Shown piece after piece: positions 45,998-54,555 of a DNA stretch of 64,000 nucleotides. Source of the DNA: Bosea sp. 685 (GTDB taxonomy: Bacteria > Pseudomonadota > Alphaproteobacteria > Rhizobiales > Beijerinckiaceae); NCBI RefSeq assembly GCF_031884435.1, contig NZ_CP134779.1, positions 4,030,001-4,094,000 of the forward strand. Reading direction: 5' to 3'. Position numbers and translations under genes: made by a program. Below the pieces are notes generated by a model. That model saw nothing but the letters and a program-made list of their open reading frames with translations. It ran no database searches and had not been told where the DNA came from. The first letter of the stretch is position 1. Each line of letters starts with the position of its first letter.

Positions 45998-46720
45998 GGG
46001 CTTTCGGGCGCTTGCCTGCCGTTCAGCCCAGGAACCACCGCATCATCCCTGACACGCGGCCCACGACTGTCCGGTTCGCCGCGAGCGCCGATCGAAAAGC
46101 TCCGATTATTGAAGGCTTTCCAGTAGGCGGGAGCGAATGAGACAAGCGCGGGGAACCCCTCTCCCGGATGGGAGAGGGGCAGGGGTGAGGGTGTGCCCTT
46201 GCAGTAGAAGGCGCTGCGGCTCCGTTGCGCCTCAATAATCAGCGGCGGGCCCTCATCCCTGCCCTTCTCACTGAACTCGGGCCTGCCCGAGTTCAGCACC
46301 CAAAGTATCAAAGTCGGCAACAGCCGACTTTGATGCGGGAGAAGGGTTCCCCGCGCCCTTCATCCGGCACTTCGCTTCATCTCGCCGCGAGGGAGAGCTG
46401 GGCATGATCCCCTCAGGGGCCAAAACCCCAACCGGACAGCGGTGGGCTTGCCTCGAGAATCTCATGACCAGAGCGCTCTGGTCAGGAGATTCTCAGGCCA
46501 CAAGCCCACCGTGGCCCGGTTCGCCGAGAGCGCCCGCTCGAAAAGCTACGTTCATTGAAGGCTTTCCAGTGGGCGGTGACGAATGAGACAGGCGCGGGGA
46601 ACCCCTCTCCCGGATGGGAGAGGGGCAGGGGTGAGGGTGTGCCGCTGATTGTTGGCGCGCGACTGCACCGCGGCGCCTTTTTGGTTTGGGCGCGGGCCCT
46701 CATCGGGGAGGAGAACCCGG
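45998..46720. repeat. Composite repeats, two units, no gene
   Basis: Unit one: GCGAGCGCCGATCGAAAAGC module (46079-46130), simple CCCCTCTCCC-ggat-GGGAGAGGGG (46156-46179), link, and an expanded CCCTTCTC...GGGAGAAGGG stem containing CTGAACTCGGGC-ct-inverse (46271-46296) and ATCAAAGTCGGC-loop-inverse (46308-46334). Unit two: 46455-46640 with the same first module and a simple hairpin at 46604-46627. Confidence 0.75.
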
Positions 46721-47056
46721 TCAGCCCGCAGCCTTACGGATCGCTGCCACGACTGCGTCGCGCTCATCGCGAACCTGCGCATTGCTGAAACGCAGGAGGG
46801 TGAACCCGTGGTGCTCAATCTCCTGCGTGCGGGCCACATCGTAGTCGCGTTCCCAATCATGCTGCCGGCCATCGATCTCGACGATCAGCCTGCGCTCCAC
46901 GCAGAGGAAATCCACGGTGTAGCCGAGCAGCGGCACCTGCCGGCGGAACTTGAGGCCGTCGAGACGTCGGTTGCGCAGCAGGCCCCAGACGATGTCCTCG
47001 GGCTCGGTTGCCTGCGCGCGCAGGCGTCTGGCGAAGCGGCGTTGCTCGGTCGTCAT
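46721..47056 (-). CDS. DUF559 domain endonuclease-like protein
   Basis: A 111-aa protein of the DUF559/Vsr-like restriction-endonuclease fold: RRFARRLRAQATEPEDIVWGLLR, FRRQVPLLGYTVDFLCVERRLIVEIDG and RTQEIEHHGFTLLRFSNAQV. The D-x-x-C...E-x-D pattern gives the metal-binding core. Such stand-alone genes are common and of unknown role, possibly DNA repair or remnants of mobile systems. It sits between two repeat clusters. The ATG at 47056 begins the conserved domain. Confidence 0.88.
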   Translation of the reverse strand: MTTEQRRFARRLRAQATEPEDIVWGLLRNRRLDGLKFRRQVPLLGYTVDFLCVERRLIVEIDGRQHDWERDYDVARTQEIEHHGFTLLRFSNAQVRDERDAVVAAIRKAAG

Positions 47057-47083
47057 GGCTGTGATGATGGACCGGCAAAAAGG

Positions 47084-47420
47084 TGCGGGGAACCCTGCTC
47101 CCGCATCGAAGCCGAGCCCACCCGACTTCGACACTTTGGGTGCTGAACTCCGGCAAGCCCGAGTTCGGTGAGACAGGCGCGGGAACCCCTCTCCCGCATC
47201 GAAGTCGGGTCTACCCGACTTCGACACTCCTCTCACTGAACCCGGGTATACCCGGGTTCAGTGAGAGGAGTAGGGGTGAGGGTGTGCCCTTTCAATAGAA
47301 GGCGCTGCGGCTCCGCTGCGCCTCAATAGTCAGCGGCGGGCCCTCATCCCTGCCCTTCTCCCACACGGGAGAAGGGTTCCCCGAGCCCTTCATTCGGCAC
47401 CTCGCTTCATTTCGCCCGCG
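47084..47420. repeat. Tandem nested-hairpin repeats
   Basis: Two expanded units side by side: degenerate hairpins at 47107-47130 and 47143-47167, then perfect ones at 47200-47223 (CGAAGTCGGGT-ct-inverse) and 47236-47261 (CTGAACCCGGGTATACCC-type), framed by CCCCTCTCCC and GAGAGGAG. A CCCTTCTCCC-acac-GGGAGAAGGG hairpin follows at 47353-47376. Non-coding. Confidence 0.8.
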
Positions 47421-47480
47421 CGGGAGAGCCCCTCCCCCGCCCCGCCTTGACAGCCCCCAAAAATTGTCTTCAAATATCAG

Positions 47481-47497
47481 TTATTGACATACAATAA
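47481..47497 (+). promoter_or_regulatory. IclR-operator candidate upstream of binding-protein gene
   Basis: TTATTGACATACAATAA, a 17-bp imperfect palindrome, lies 14 bp before the start of the binding-protein gene. It matches 15 of 17 positions of the site at 42143. Confidence 0.55.
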
Positions 47498-47511
47498 TAA
47501 AGGGGATGGCC

Positions 47512-49116
47512 ATGGCTTCTTCTCTGACGCGGTGGATGCCGCTGCGGGCCGGCGCTCTGGCCGTTGCGATGGGCGTCGCTTCGCTCGCCGCCGTTCCGGC
47601 CCAGGCGGAGAAGCTGACCATCGGGCTTGGCGGCTCCGTCAATTCGCTCGATCCGCATTTCTACTCGACCACCCCCAACAACCTCGTCGCCTTCCACATC
47701 TTCGACCGGCTGGTCGACCGCCTGGCCGATGGCAAGCTCGCGCCGGGGCTGGCGACGGCCTGGCGCGCGGTCTCGCCGACGGTCTGGGAGTTCACCCTGC
47801 GCGAGGGCGTCACCTGGCATGACGGCAAGCCGTTCACCGCCGACGATGTCGCCTTCACGCTGAAGCGGGCGCTCGACGTGCCCAATAATCTCGGCGGCTT
47901 TGCCGGCATCATCCGGCCGATCACCAGTGTCGAGGTGGCGGGCCCGCTGCTGATCCGCCTGACCACGGCGACGCCGATCCCCAATCTGCCGAGCGACCTG
48001 ACGCGGCTTGCCATCGTCTCGCGCCATGCCGGGCAGGACGCGACCACGGCCGATTACAACAGCGGCAAGGCCGCGATCGGCACCGGCCCGTTCAAGTTCT
48101 CGGCCTATCAGCCGGGCGAGCGCATCGAGCTCGTTGCCAATGACGCGTGGTGGGGCAAGAAGCCCGCCTGGACGAGCGTGACGCTGCGGCTGATCCCCAA
48201 TGTCGCGGTGCGCACCGCGGCGCTTTTGGCGGGCGATATCGACGTCATCGACCAGCCCTCGGCCAGCGACCTGCCGCGCCTGCAATCCTCCGACAAGGTC
48301 AAGGTCGCCGAGATCGCCGGCATGCGCGTCAACTATGTCGTGCCTATGATCCAGCCGGCGCCCGACGCGCCCGCGGTGCTGGACAAGAAGGGGGTGAAGA
48401 TCGAGCCCTCGCCATTGACCAAGCAGAAGGTGCGCGAGGCGCTCTCATTGGCGATCAACCGCGCCGGCATCACCGAGCGCGTGGTGCTGGGCACGGCGAC
48501 CCCGACCGGCCAGTGGCTGCCCGCCGGCATCCCCGGCTACGACGCCAAGACGCCGGTCCCGGCCTATGACGTGCAGAAGGCCAAGGCGCTCCTCACCGAA
48601 GCCGGCTTCCCCGACGGCTTCAGGCTGACGCTCTCGACCGCCAATGACCGCACGCCCTACAGCGTCGAGGTCGCCCAGGCGCTGGCGCAGATGTGGAGCC
48701 GCATCGGCGTCGAGGTCGCGATCGACGCGATGCCCTTCAGCGTCTACTCCACGCGCGGCGCCAAGAGCCAGTTCTCCGCCTATCTCGGCAGCTGGAGCAA
48801 TAACTCGATGGAGGGCACCGGCCTGCTGCGCGACCTGCTCGCGACCCGCAGCCAGCAGACCGGCTGGGGCCTCTATAACTGGGCGCAGTATTCAAACCCC
48901 GCGCTCGACGCGCTCACCACCGCGGCGATCAGCGAAGTCGACGAGGCCAAGCGCGACAAGCTGGTGCTGGACGCGGTCAAGCTCGTCTCCAGCGACGTCG
49001 CGATCATCCCGCTCTATCATTTCAAGAACATCTGGGCGACGCGCGCCACGCTGCGCTACGACCCCAGGATCGACGAGCTGACGCTGGCGACGGATGTGCA
49101 CAAGGCGGGGAAGTGA
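47512..49116 (+). CDS. ABC transporter substrate-binding protein, family 5
   Basis: A 534-aa SBP_bac_5 protein with a signal peptide (RAGALAVAMGVASLAAVPAQA, cleavage after AQA). Family text includes GGSVNSLDPHFY, LRGVTWHDGKPFTADDVAFTLKRAL and GTGPFKFSAYQPGE. ATG 47512 is preferred because AAAGGGG sits 6 bp upstream; an ATG at 47506 is too close to it. It should deliver its ligand to the permeases at 38651-40533, with which it shares a putative operator. No ATPase gene is in this cluster. Confidence 0.92.
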   Translation: MASSLTRWMPLRAGALAVAMGVASLAAVPAQAEKLTIGLGGSVNSLDPHFYSTTPNNLVAFHIFDRLVDRLADGKLAPGLATAWRAVSPTVWEFTLREGVTWHDGKPFTADDVAFTLKRALDVPNNLGGFAGIIRPITSVEVAGPLLIRLTTATPIPNLPSDLTRLAIVSRHAGQDATTADYNSGKAAIGTGPFKFSAYQPGERIELVANDAWWGKKPAWTSVTLRLIPNVAVRTAALLAGDIDVIDQPSASDLPRLQSSDKVKVAEIAGMRVNYVVPMIQPAPDAPAVLDKKGVKIEPSPLTKQKVREALSLAINRAGITERVVLGTATPTGQWLPAGIPGYDAKTPVPAYDVQKAKALLTEAGFPDGFRLTLSTANDRTPYSVEVAQALAQMWSRIGVEVAIDAMPFSVYSTRGAKSQFSAYLGSWSNNSMEGTGLLRDLLATRSQQTGWGLYNWAQYSNPALDALTTAAISEVDEAKRDKLVLDAVKLVSSDVAIIPLYHFKNIWATRATLRYDPRIDELTLATDVHKAGK

Positions 49117-49150
49117 GTGGGGGCGGACGCGCTCTGCGACGGCGCCTAGG

Positions 49151-49235
49151 TCCTTGTTTTGACGCGTTTTCTCCGCGCAAACGCTTCGCGTTTGTCGCGG
49201 GAGAACCGGTGTCCACTTCGCTCGAAAACGCTCTA
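49151..49235. repeat. Dispersed ACGCG/GCTCGAAA repeat, expanded copy
   Basis: Same family as 19352, here with an inserted hairpin CAAACGCTTCGCGTTTG (49169-49186) within CTCCGCG/CGCGGGAG. It overlaps the 3' end of the GST gene by a few bases and may end transcription. Confidence 0.6.
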
Positions 49236-49886
49236 ATCCCGATCCGGGGCGCCGAGCGGGAAGTAGTGGCGGAAGCGCCGCGCCTCCTCGACCGCGCGGG
49301 CGAAGGACGGCCGTTGCAGCAGGCGCGCGCGATAGGCCAGGAGATGGCCGTAATGCGCAGGGATCCGATAGGTCCAGTCGGCATAGAACAGCGAAGGCGC
49401 GGCGGCGCAGTCGGCTAGGGTGAAGCTCTCGCCCACCGCCCAGCTGCGCCCCTGCATGCGCTGGTCGAGCCAAGCATAGCTGGTGTCCAGCATCTTGCGC
49501 GCCTCCTCGACACCGTAGGGATCGCGGCTTTCGGGCGGGCGTAGCGCGTCATGGACGAACTTGCCCTGGGGCGTCATGACGTAATTGTCGAAGAAGCGGT
49601 CGAGCATGCGCGCCTCGAGGGCGAGGTCGGGATCCTCGGGGATCAGCTTCACCGGCCCTGGATAATGCAGCTCAAGGTATTCTATGACGATGGAGGCCTC
49701 CAGCACGACGCGGCCGTCGTCGCGCAGGATCGGGAAGCGCTTCATCGGCCACAGCGATGCGAGCTCCTCGCCCACGCCAGCGTCCTCCAGCATCCGGTAG
49801 GTGAACGGGATCTCGTTTTCGTAGAAGGCGATGAGCGCCTTCTGGCAATAGGACGAGAACGGATGGGCGAAGAGTTCGATGGTCAT
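49233..49886 (-). CDS. Glutathione S-transferase family protein
   Basis: A 217-aa GST: thioredoxin-fold N-domain MTIELFAHPFSSYCQKALIAF (Ser/Cys at the active-site turn), VVLEASIVIEYLE for glutathione binding and an all-helical C-domain. It overlaps the SRPBCC gene by 4 bp, the third gene of an ArsR-led operon. Confidence 0.92.
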   Translation of the reverse strand: MTIELFAHPFSSYCQKALIAFYENEIPFTYRMLEDAGVGEELASLWPMKRFPILRDDGRVVLEASIVIEYLELHYPGPVKLIPEDPDLALEARMLDRFFDNYVMTPQGKFVHDALRPPESRDPYGVEEARKMLDTSYAWLDQRMQGRSWAVGESFTLADCAAAPSLFYADWTYRIPAHYGHLLAYRARLLQRPSFARAVEEARRFRHYFPLGAPDRD

Positions 49887-50356
49887 GAGAAGGCCCTCGG
49901 TTCGCGCCCCTCGATGACCGCGACCAGATTGTCGATATGCCAGGTCGTGCCGTGCTCGCGCCCCTGCACCGCCTCGACGCCGCCGGTCAGATAGGAGCCC
50001 TGTTCGGTGTGGATCAGCCGGGTCCTACCACCCTCGCCCCTGAGTTCGAGCGTCAGCAGCGACACCGACAGCTTATCGCCGTTGTGGAACATGTCGTAGA
50101 CGAGGATGATCCGCTCATTCTCGACGATGTCGTGATAGGTCGCCTGGAAATCGGTGGTCATGCCGCTGGGCCAACGGGCGTGAAAGCGTTCCTTGCCGCC
50201 GACGCGGAAGTCGAAGTCGCGATTCAGGGTTTCGATGTCCGAGGGCGCCTTGAACCAGGCGCTCTTGGCCTCGAGGCTGCCATAGGCCGCAAAGACCCGT
50301 GCGGGCGAGGCATTCAGGACGCGCTCGATGGTAAATGTGGCGTTGGTGACGGTCAT
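49883..50356 (-). CDS. SRPBCC/AHSA1-like protein
   Basis: A 157-aa START-like protein: FTIERVLNASPARVFAAYGSLEAKSAWF at the N-terminus and a C-terminal GTTWHIDNLVAVIE helix. It is coupled to the upstream ArsR by ATGA overlap, an arrangement found throughout bacteria, where the protein may bind a hydrophobic ligand. The start at 50356 follows a TGA/ATG junction. Confidence 0.9.
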   Translation of the reverse strand: MTVTNATFTIERVLNASPARVFAAYGSLEAKSAWFKAPSDIETLNRDFDFRVGGKERFHARWPSGMTTDFQATYHDIVENERIILVYDMFHNGDKLSVSLLTLELRGEGGRTRLIHTEQGSYLTGGVEAVQGREHGTTWHIDNLVAVIEGREPRAFS

Positions 50357-50697
50357 TTGTCCTCCTCTGGAGCGGTTTGGGCCAGATAGGCCTCCAGTTG
50401 ATCGTATTGCTGTTCCCAGAAGCGCTTGCGCTCGGCGATCCAGCCTTCGACCTGGGTCATGGCCCTGAGCTCCAGGCTGCAGGTGCGGACGCGGCCGATC
50501 TTCTCGCTCTTCACCAGCCCCGCTTCCTCCAGAACCTTCAGGTGCTGGACCACGGCCGACAGGGTCATCGGCAGGGGCCTGGCGAGCTCGCTGACGGAGG
50601 CCGGACCAAGACACAGCCGCTCGACCATGGCGCGGCGTCCGGGATCGGACAGGGCCTGGAAGGCGAGGTCGAGCGGCTTGGTTTGATACTGTAGCAT
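50353..50697 (-). CDS. ArsR-family transcriptional regulator
   Basis: A 114-aa winged helix: PLDLAFQALSDPGRRAMVERLCLGPASVSELARPLPMTLSAVVQHLKVLEEAGLV is the canonical ArsR DNA-binding domain. No arsenic-type Cys pair is seen, so it is of the SdpR-like metal-independent group. ATG 50724 would add nine residues; the dyad at 50708-50734 would then overlap coding, so 50697 is preferred. Leads the ArsR-SRPBCC-GST operon. Confidence 0.9.
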   Translation of the reverse strand: MLQYQTKPLDLAFQALSDPGRRAMVERLCLGPASVSELARPLPMTLSAVVQHLKVLEEAGLVKSEKIGRVRTCSLELRAMTQVEGWIAERKRFWEQQYDQLEAYLAQTAPEEDK

Positions 50698-50707
50698 TTG
50701 CTTAAGT

Positions 50708-50734
50708 GTTGACCTGAAAGACATCGGAGTCAAC
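50708..50734. promoter_or_regulatory. Dyad upstream of arsR
   Basis: GTTGAC and GTCAAC arms with 15 bp between, just upstream of the preferred arsR start, suit an autoregulatory operator. Confidence 0.4.
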
Positions 50735-50807
50735 CGGCTTCCTCGTTTAGCCTTTCGCACGACTTGGCATGGTAGCCGCGCTGGAACTCTTACGCGCGAC
50801 GCGCTAT

Positions 50808-50827
50808 ATGACCATCTAGATAGTCAT
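50808..50827. promoter_or_regulatory. Palindromic operator of the toxin-antitoxin operon
   Basis: ATGACCATCTAGATAGTCAT is a 20-bp dyad with one mismatched pair, 26 bp before the antitoxin start; antitoxins of this kind bind such sites. Confidence 0.5.
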
Positions 50828-50829
50828 GA

Positions 50830-51095
<266 letters not shown>

Positions 51096-51096
<1 letters not shown>

Positions 51097-51521
51097 TGCT
51101 TTACCTGGACACATCGCTGATCGTGGCGGCGCTCTCCAACGAAGCGATGACGCCGCGGGTACAAACCTGGCTGGCGGAGCAGGATCCAGCCCAGCTTCTG
51201 GTCAGCGACTGGACCATCACCGAGATGTCCTCGGCCATGGCGATCAAATTGCGGACGCGACAGATCAGCCTGGAGCAGCGCGCGGCCGCGCTCGCCATGT
51301 TCAACAAGCTCACCATCGAGAGCTTCACCGTCCTCGCCGTGACAAGCGGGCAGTTCCGGGCGGCGGCGAAGTTTGCCGATCAGCATGAGCTGGGGCTTCG
51401 CGCCGGTGACGCGCTGCATCTCGCCATCGCATCGGAGAATGGCGCCACCGTGCACACGCTCGACCGGCGGCTCACCGAGGCCGGCCCGGCGCTCGGCGTG
51501 CCGACGCGATTGCTGGCGTGA
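51096..51521 (+). CDS. vapC: PIN-domain toxin, VapC family
   Basis: A 141-aa PIN ribonuclease: [13 protein letters not shown] gives the first Asp, [13 protein letters not shown] the Glu, and [12 protein letters not shown] the later Asp; [10 protein letters not shown] completes the acidic site. All four catalytic positions appear present. It would cleave RNA when free of antitoxin. Confidence 0.92.
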
Positions 51522-51547
51522 TCCCAACGTTGGCATGATCCCTCGCC

Positions 51548-52087
51548 TCACCGATACGGATGGGCATTGCGGGGGACCAGCCCGAGATATTCGGCAAGGA
51601 TGAGCAACGCCGCCGTGACGCGGAAGCCGACCGCGCCGGGAATGGTCTCATGGTCGAGGGCGACGCGGTCGAGCGCCTGGAGCGTCGCCTCCCCTGCCCC
51701 GTCGATGACGGCCTTGCGCATGGCGTTGAGACGCGACTGGAGGCGCAGGACGACCTCATCCGACAACTCCCGCCCCGAGCCCACCCCGACCACGATGAGG
51801 CCGACCGGCACGCCCTTGGCCGCCCGCCAGCGCCGCGTCGTCTCGGTATATTCCTCGCCCGCGTCGTAGAGCTCGCGGCGCAGGCGGCAATCGAGCACAT
51901 GCCGGCCGAGCGGCGAGGCGCAGAGCTGGTCCTGATTGCCCCGGCGATGCGGCTGGGCCAGCACGGTCGCCCGCTCGCCCTGCTCGCGCTTGAGGCGCGC
52001 CGCCTGCCGCTCGGCGGCACTCGGGCGCTGCGGGCGTCCATTGGGCTCGCGCAAGACCATCGCGCGCTTCTTTCCGGGCCTGCTCAT
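51548..52087 (-). CDS. Uncharacterised protein of phage-like module
   Basis: A 179-aa basic protein, MSRPGKKRAMVLREPNGRPQ, with a helical RPSAAERQAARLKREQGERA region and VPVGLIVVGVGSGRELSDEVVLRLQSRLNAMRK. Its start overlaps the replication-like gene by 4 bp. Proteins with the same layout follow DnaD/O-like genes in alphaproteobacterial prophages, but I know no function. Confidence 0.65.
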   Translation of the reverse strand: MSRPGKKRAMVLREPNGRPQRPSAAERQAARLKREQGERATVLAQPHRRGNQDQLCASPLGRHVLDCRLRRELYDAGEEYTETTRRWRAAKGVPVGLIVVGVGSGRELSDEVVLRLQSRLNAMRKAVIDGAGEATLQALDRVALDHETIPGAVGFRVTAALLILAEYLGLVPRNAHPYR

Positions 52088-52953
52088 GCTGCCTTGTCCT
52101 TTGCTGCCATGTCTTTTGCTGCCTGGCCCTGGTTTTGAGGGGCCGGGAAATACCAGCCCTCGGCCTTGGTCCTGGGGTCCTGCGTCGTCATCCCCGGCTT
52201 GTGGCCGGCCGCCACGCGCTCGCGCCATTCCGCCGTGCCCTTGACGACGAAGGTTTTTGGCGGCCCCTGACTCGCTGGCGTTGGGCTGCGTTTCAGCAGC
52301 GCCTCGGTGATGATCGGGCCATAGAACTTCCACGAGCTGACCCTGCCGCCCGACGCAGGCCTGGCCCGGATGACCGGCAGGATGTCGCGTTCGAGATCGG
52401 CCTGGCGATGCAGAAATTCGGCGATCGGCGCGAAGGATCCGAGCCTCTCCGAGCCCGCGGCCTCAGCACAGCGCCGTTCCGCCTCATTCAGATCCAGATC
52501 AGGCGCGCGCGGCGCAGACGATGCCGCGCCAGCGGAATCGTCATCTGAATCTGACTCTGCCTCTGACTCTGACTCTGGGGGCGTTGCGCAACGTCCCGGC
52601 AACGCAGCCTCGCCGTTGCGTTTGACTTCGCGGTGCCTGCGCGAGCGCTCCGTGCTCTTGTCGCTCTCATATTGGCGGGTTTTCCAGGCGCTCACCGCAT
52701 CGCCCGTGATCATGCCGATCTCGGCCATCGCGGCGAAGGTCGCCGCGATCGTGCCGGCCGGCTCACACAGGGCGGCAGCGACGCGGCGCGGCGTCGTCTC
52801 GAAGCGCCCGCCATCATCGGTCTCGGCGGCGCTTTCAAGCAGCGCGTGCCAGACCGCGATGGCGACAGAGCGCGAGCAGGCCGCGATGAGCGCGACCTCG
52901 GCCAGCTTGTCGTCCTTCACCGTGCCGGCATAGGCGCGATACCAGCGGCTCAT
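52084..52953 (-). CDS. Phage-type replication initiation-like protein
   Basis: A 289-aa protein with an N-terminal winged-helix-like region (MSRWYRAYAGTVKDDKLAEVA ... LCEPAGTIAATFAAMAEIGMI, residues 1-85), a highly acidic linker (ESESEAESDSDDDSAG) and a C-terminal helix-rich part. This design is that of lambda O/DnaD-like phage replication proteins. It is followed by the coupled gene at 52087 and faces the S24 repressor. Confidence 0.6.
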   Translation of the reverse strand: MSRWYRAYAGTVKDDKLAEVALIAACSRSVAIAVWHALLESAAETDDGGRFETTPRRVAAALCEPAGTIAATFAAMAEIGMITGDAVSAWKTRQYESDKSTERSRRHREVKRNGEAALPGRCATPPESESEAESDSDDDSAGAASSAPRAPDLDLNEAERRCAEAAGSERLGSFAPIAEFLHRQADLERDILPVIRARPASGGRVSSWKFYGPIITEALLKRSPTPASQGPPKTFVVKGTAEWRERVAAGHKPGMTTQDPRTKAEGWYFPAPQNQGQAAKDMAAKDKAA

Positions 52954-53071
52954 CGGCAGGCCTCGCTTGTGCGGCGGCCGTCATTGCGGAGCATGGCCCT
53001 CGGGTCCGACCTTTGGTCGGCCCAAGGATAAACTCCGCCCTGCCCCGCAATAGCGGGAGGGACTGACGGCT

Positions 53072-53269
53072 TCATGGCGCGTCCCGATCCCGACCTGCGT
53101 CCCGCTCGCGGAGATGGGCGAGCGAGCGGATGATCAACTGCTCGGACAGGACAGGTGCCTTGTCGAGCTCGGCTTCGGCCGCCTCGATCAGCTCTTGCTC
53201 GCGCTTCAACTGGGCCTGGCGGTAGAGCCGGGTCGAGGCGTCCTTGAAGGAGATGATGCTGGCTGTCAT
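53072..53269 (-). CDS. Small helical protein of phage-like module
   Basis: A 65-aa protein MTASIISFKDASTRLYRQAQL... rich in Glu, Lys and Leu, predicted as a coiled coil. It lies between the replication-like gene and the repressor, on the same strand as the former, and is likely an early phage gene. No family recognised. Confidence 0.45.
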   Translation of the reverse strand: MTASIISFKDASTRLYRQAQLKREQELIEAAEAELDKAPVLSEQLIIRSLAHLRERDAGRDRDAP

Positions 53270-53551
53270 TGCCCGGCCCTCATTGCCCAAGCCGCACCAG
53301 GCACTCCCGGCAATGCGATCCCACCCAGCGCGATCTCGTGCTCGAGGGAGCCCGCCTGGACATGTCGGGAAAGCGCGGGGCGGCCGTCACGGGCCGCCCC
53401 GCCAGTTGCGCGCCGGCAGACAAAGCGCCGGGAGGAGCGGCGCGGGGGAAAAGCCTCGGATGCGATGGCCTTCATAGGGCCATCGCTTTGCATCGGGGCA
53501 CTGAGGCGCCGCGCGACACGCGCCGTCCGGGCGGCGGATTGGTGAATGGGG

Positions 53552-53635
53552 TTGTCATGACTCTAAGCGATACATATTGTATCGTATCGAGTCAAGATGA
53601 AACGTATCGTGAAGCGTGCGATACAGGAACAATGG
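53552..53635 (+). promoter_or_regulatory. Repressor promoter with three operator-like sites
   Basis: TTGTCA (53552) and TATTGT (53575) make a -35/-10 pair with 17-bp spacing. Operator-like 17-mers CGATAC-N5-GTATCG (53568-53584), CAAGAT-N5-GTATCG (53593-53609) and CGATAC-N5-CAATGG (53619-53635) follow at 25- and 26-bp steps; the last covers the ribosome site and start codon. The first is a perfect palindrome. Confidence 0.6.
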
Positions 53636-54369
53636 ACACACCCGCCGATCGCCTGCGCAACGCCCGGGAGCTGAGAGGCTTCCCCACCCCAACCGAGGCC
53701 GCCCAGGCCTTCGGCTGGAACGAGGTCACCTACCGGGCCCATGAGAATGGCGGGCGCGGCATCAAGCAGCCCGTGGCGGAGAAATATGCCAGCGCCTTCC
53801 GCGTCAAGGCGGGCTGGATCCTGTTCGGCGATGGCGAGGCGCCCAGCGGCGCTGACGGCCACAGCGTCGCCCCAAGGCCCGCGTCGCCGCGCGGCTATCT
53901 GGCCGAGCCCAATGCGGTCTTCGAGGGCCAGGCAGCCTTGCCGAAAACCCATGGACCCAGCGACATCCAGGAGCTCGGCATCACGGTCGGCGGCTTTGCC
54001 AGCGATGACGACGCCTTCGAGATGAACGGCCAGGTCATCGACATGGTCAAGCGGCCGATCGGCATCCTGGACCGCAAGGACGTCTTCGCGCTGCGCGTCT
54101 CCAATGACAGCATGGCGCCAAAATACGAGGATGGTGAGCGCGTCTATGTCGAGAAGCGCAAGCCCGCGATCCGCGACTATGTCGTGATCGAATTGAAACC
54201 GGCCGAGGACGGCCGCCCCGGCAAATCCTTCATCAAGCGCCTGGTCTCGATGAATTCCGGCAGGGTCACGGTCGAGCAGTTCAACCCCGCCGGCCGGCTC
54301 GAATTCGACGCCAACGCGATCAAGCAGATCCTGCGCGTCATCCCGGAGCGGGAACTCAGGGGCGAGTAA
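53632..54369 (+). CDS. S24-family phage-type repressor (XRE-LexA-like)
   Basis: A 245-aa repressor. The N-terminal helix-turn-helix (RLRNARELRGFPTPTEAAQAFGWNEVTYRAHENG) is followed by a linker with a hydrophobic segment and a C-terminal S24 peptidase domain: VSNDSMAPKYEDGERV contains the Ser nucleophile and FIKRLVSM the Lys. The Ala/Gly cleavage site before the S24 domain is not obvious, so self-cleavage is unsure. ATG 53632 has AGGA upstream and the HTH begins soon after. Confidence 0.9.
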   Translation: MDTPADRLRNARELRGFPTPTEAAQAFGWNEVTYRAHENGGRGIKQPVAEKYASAFRVKAGWILFGDGEAPSGADGHSVAPRPASPRGYLAEPNAVFEGQAALPKTHGPSDIQELGITVGGFASDDDAFEMNGQVIDMVKRPIGILDRKDVFALRVSNDSMAPKYEDGERVYVEKRKPAIRDYVVIELKPAEDGRPGKSFIKRLVSMNSGRVTVEQFNPAGRLEFDANAIKQILRVIPERELRGE

Positions 54370-54501
54370 GGGAGCACAACCTCATGCGCTGCGTCGAGGA
54401 ACTATGGGGCTGAGCCTGTGATGGGGCCGCCCGCCGAAGTTGCATAATGAATTTGTAACCTTTTGACGCGTTGACTAAGTAGCCATATAGGAGCCATACC
54501 G

Positions 54502-54524
54502 AACTCGGCTCTTAAGGTCGAGTT
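54502..54524. promoter_or_regulatory. Dyad in the hicBA leader
   Basis: AACTCG and CGAGTT arms with an 11-bp spacer lie between a putative promoter (TTGACG 54463, ATATAG 54485) and the hicB start, suited to HicB autoregulation. Confidence 0.4.
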
Positions 54525-54555
54525 GGTGAGTGTGAGTTAGCAAGGAGGGCTCTCA

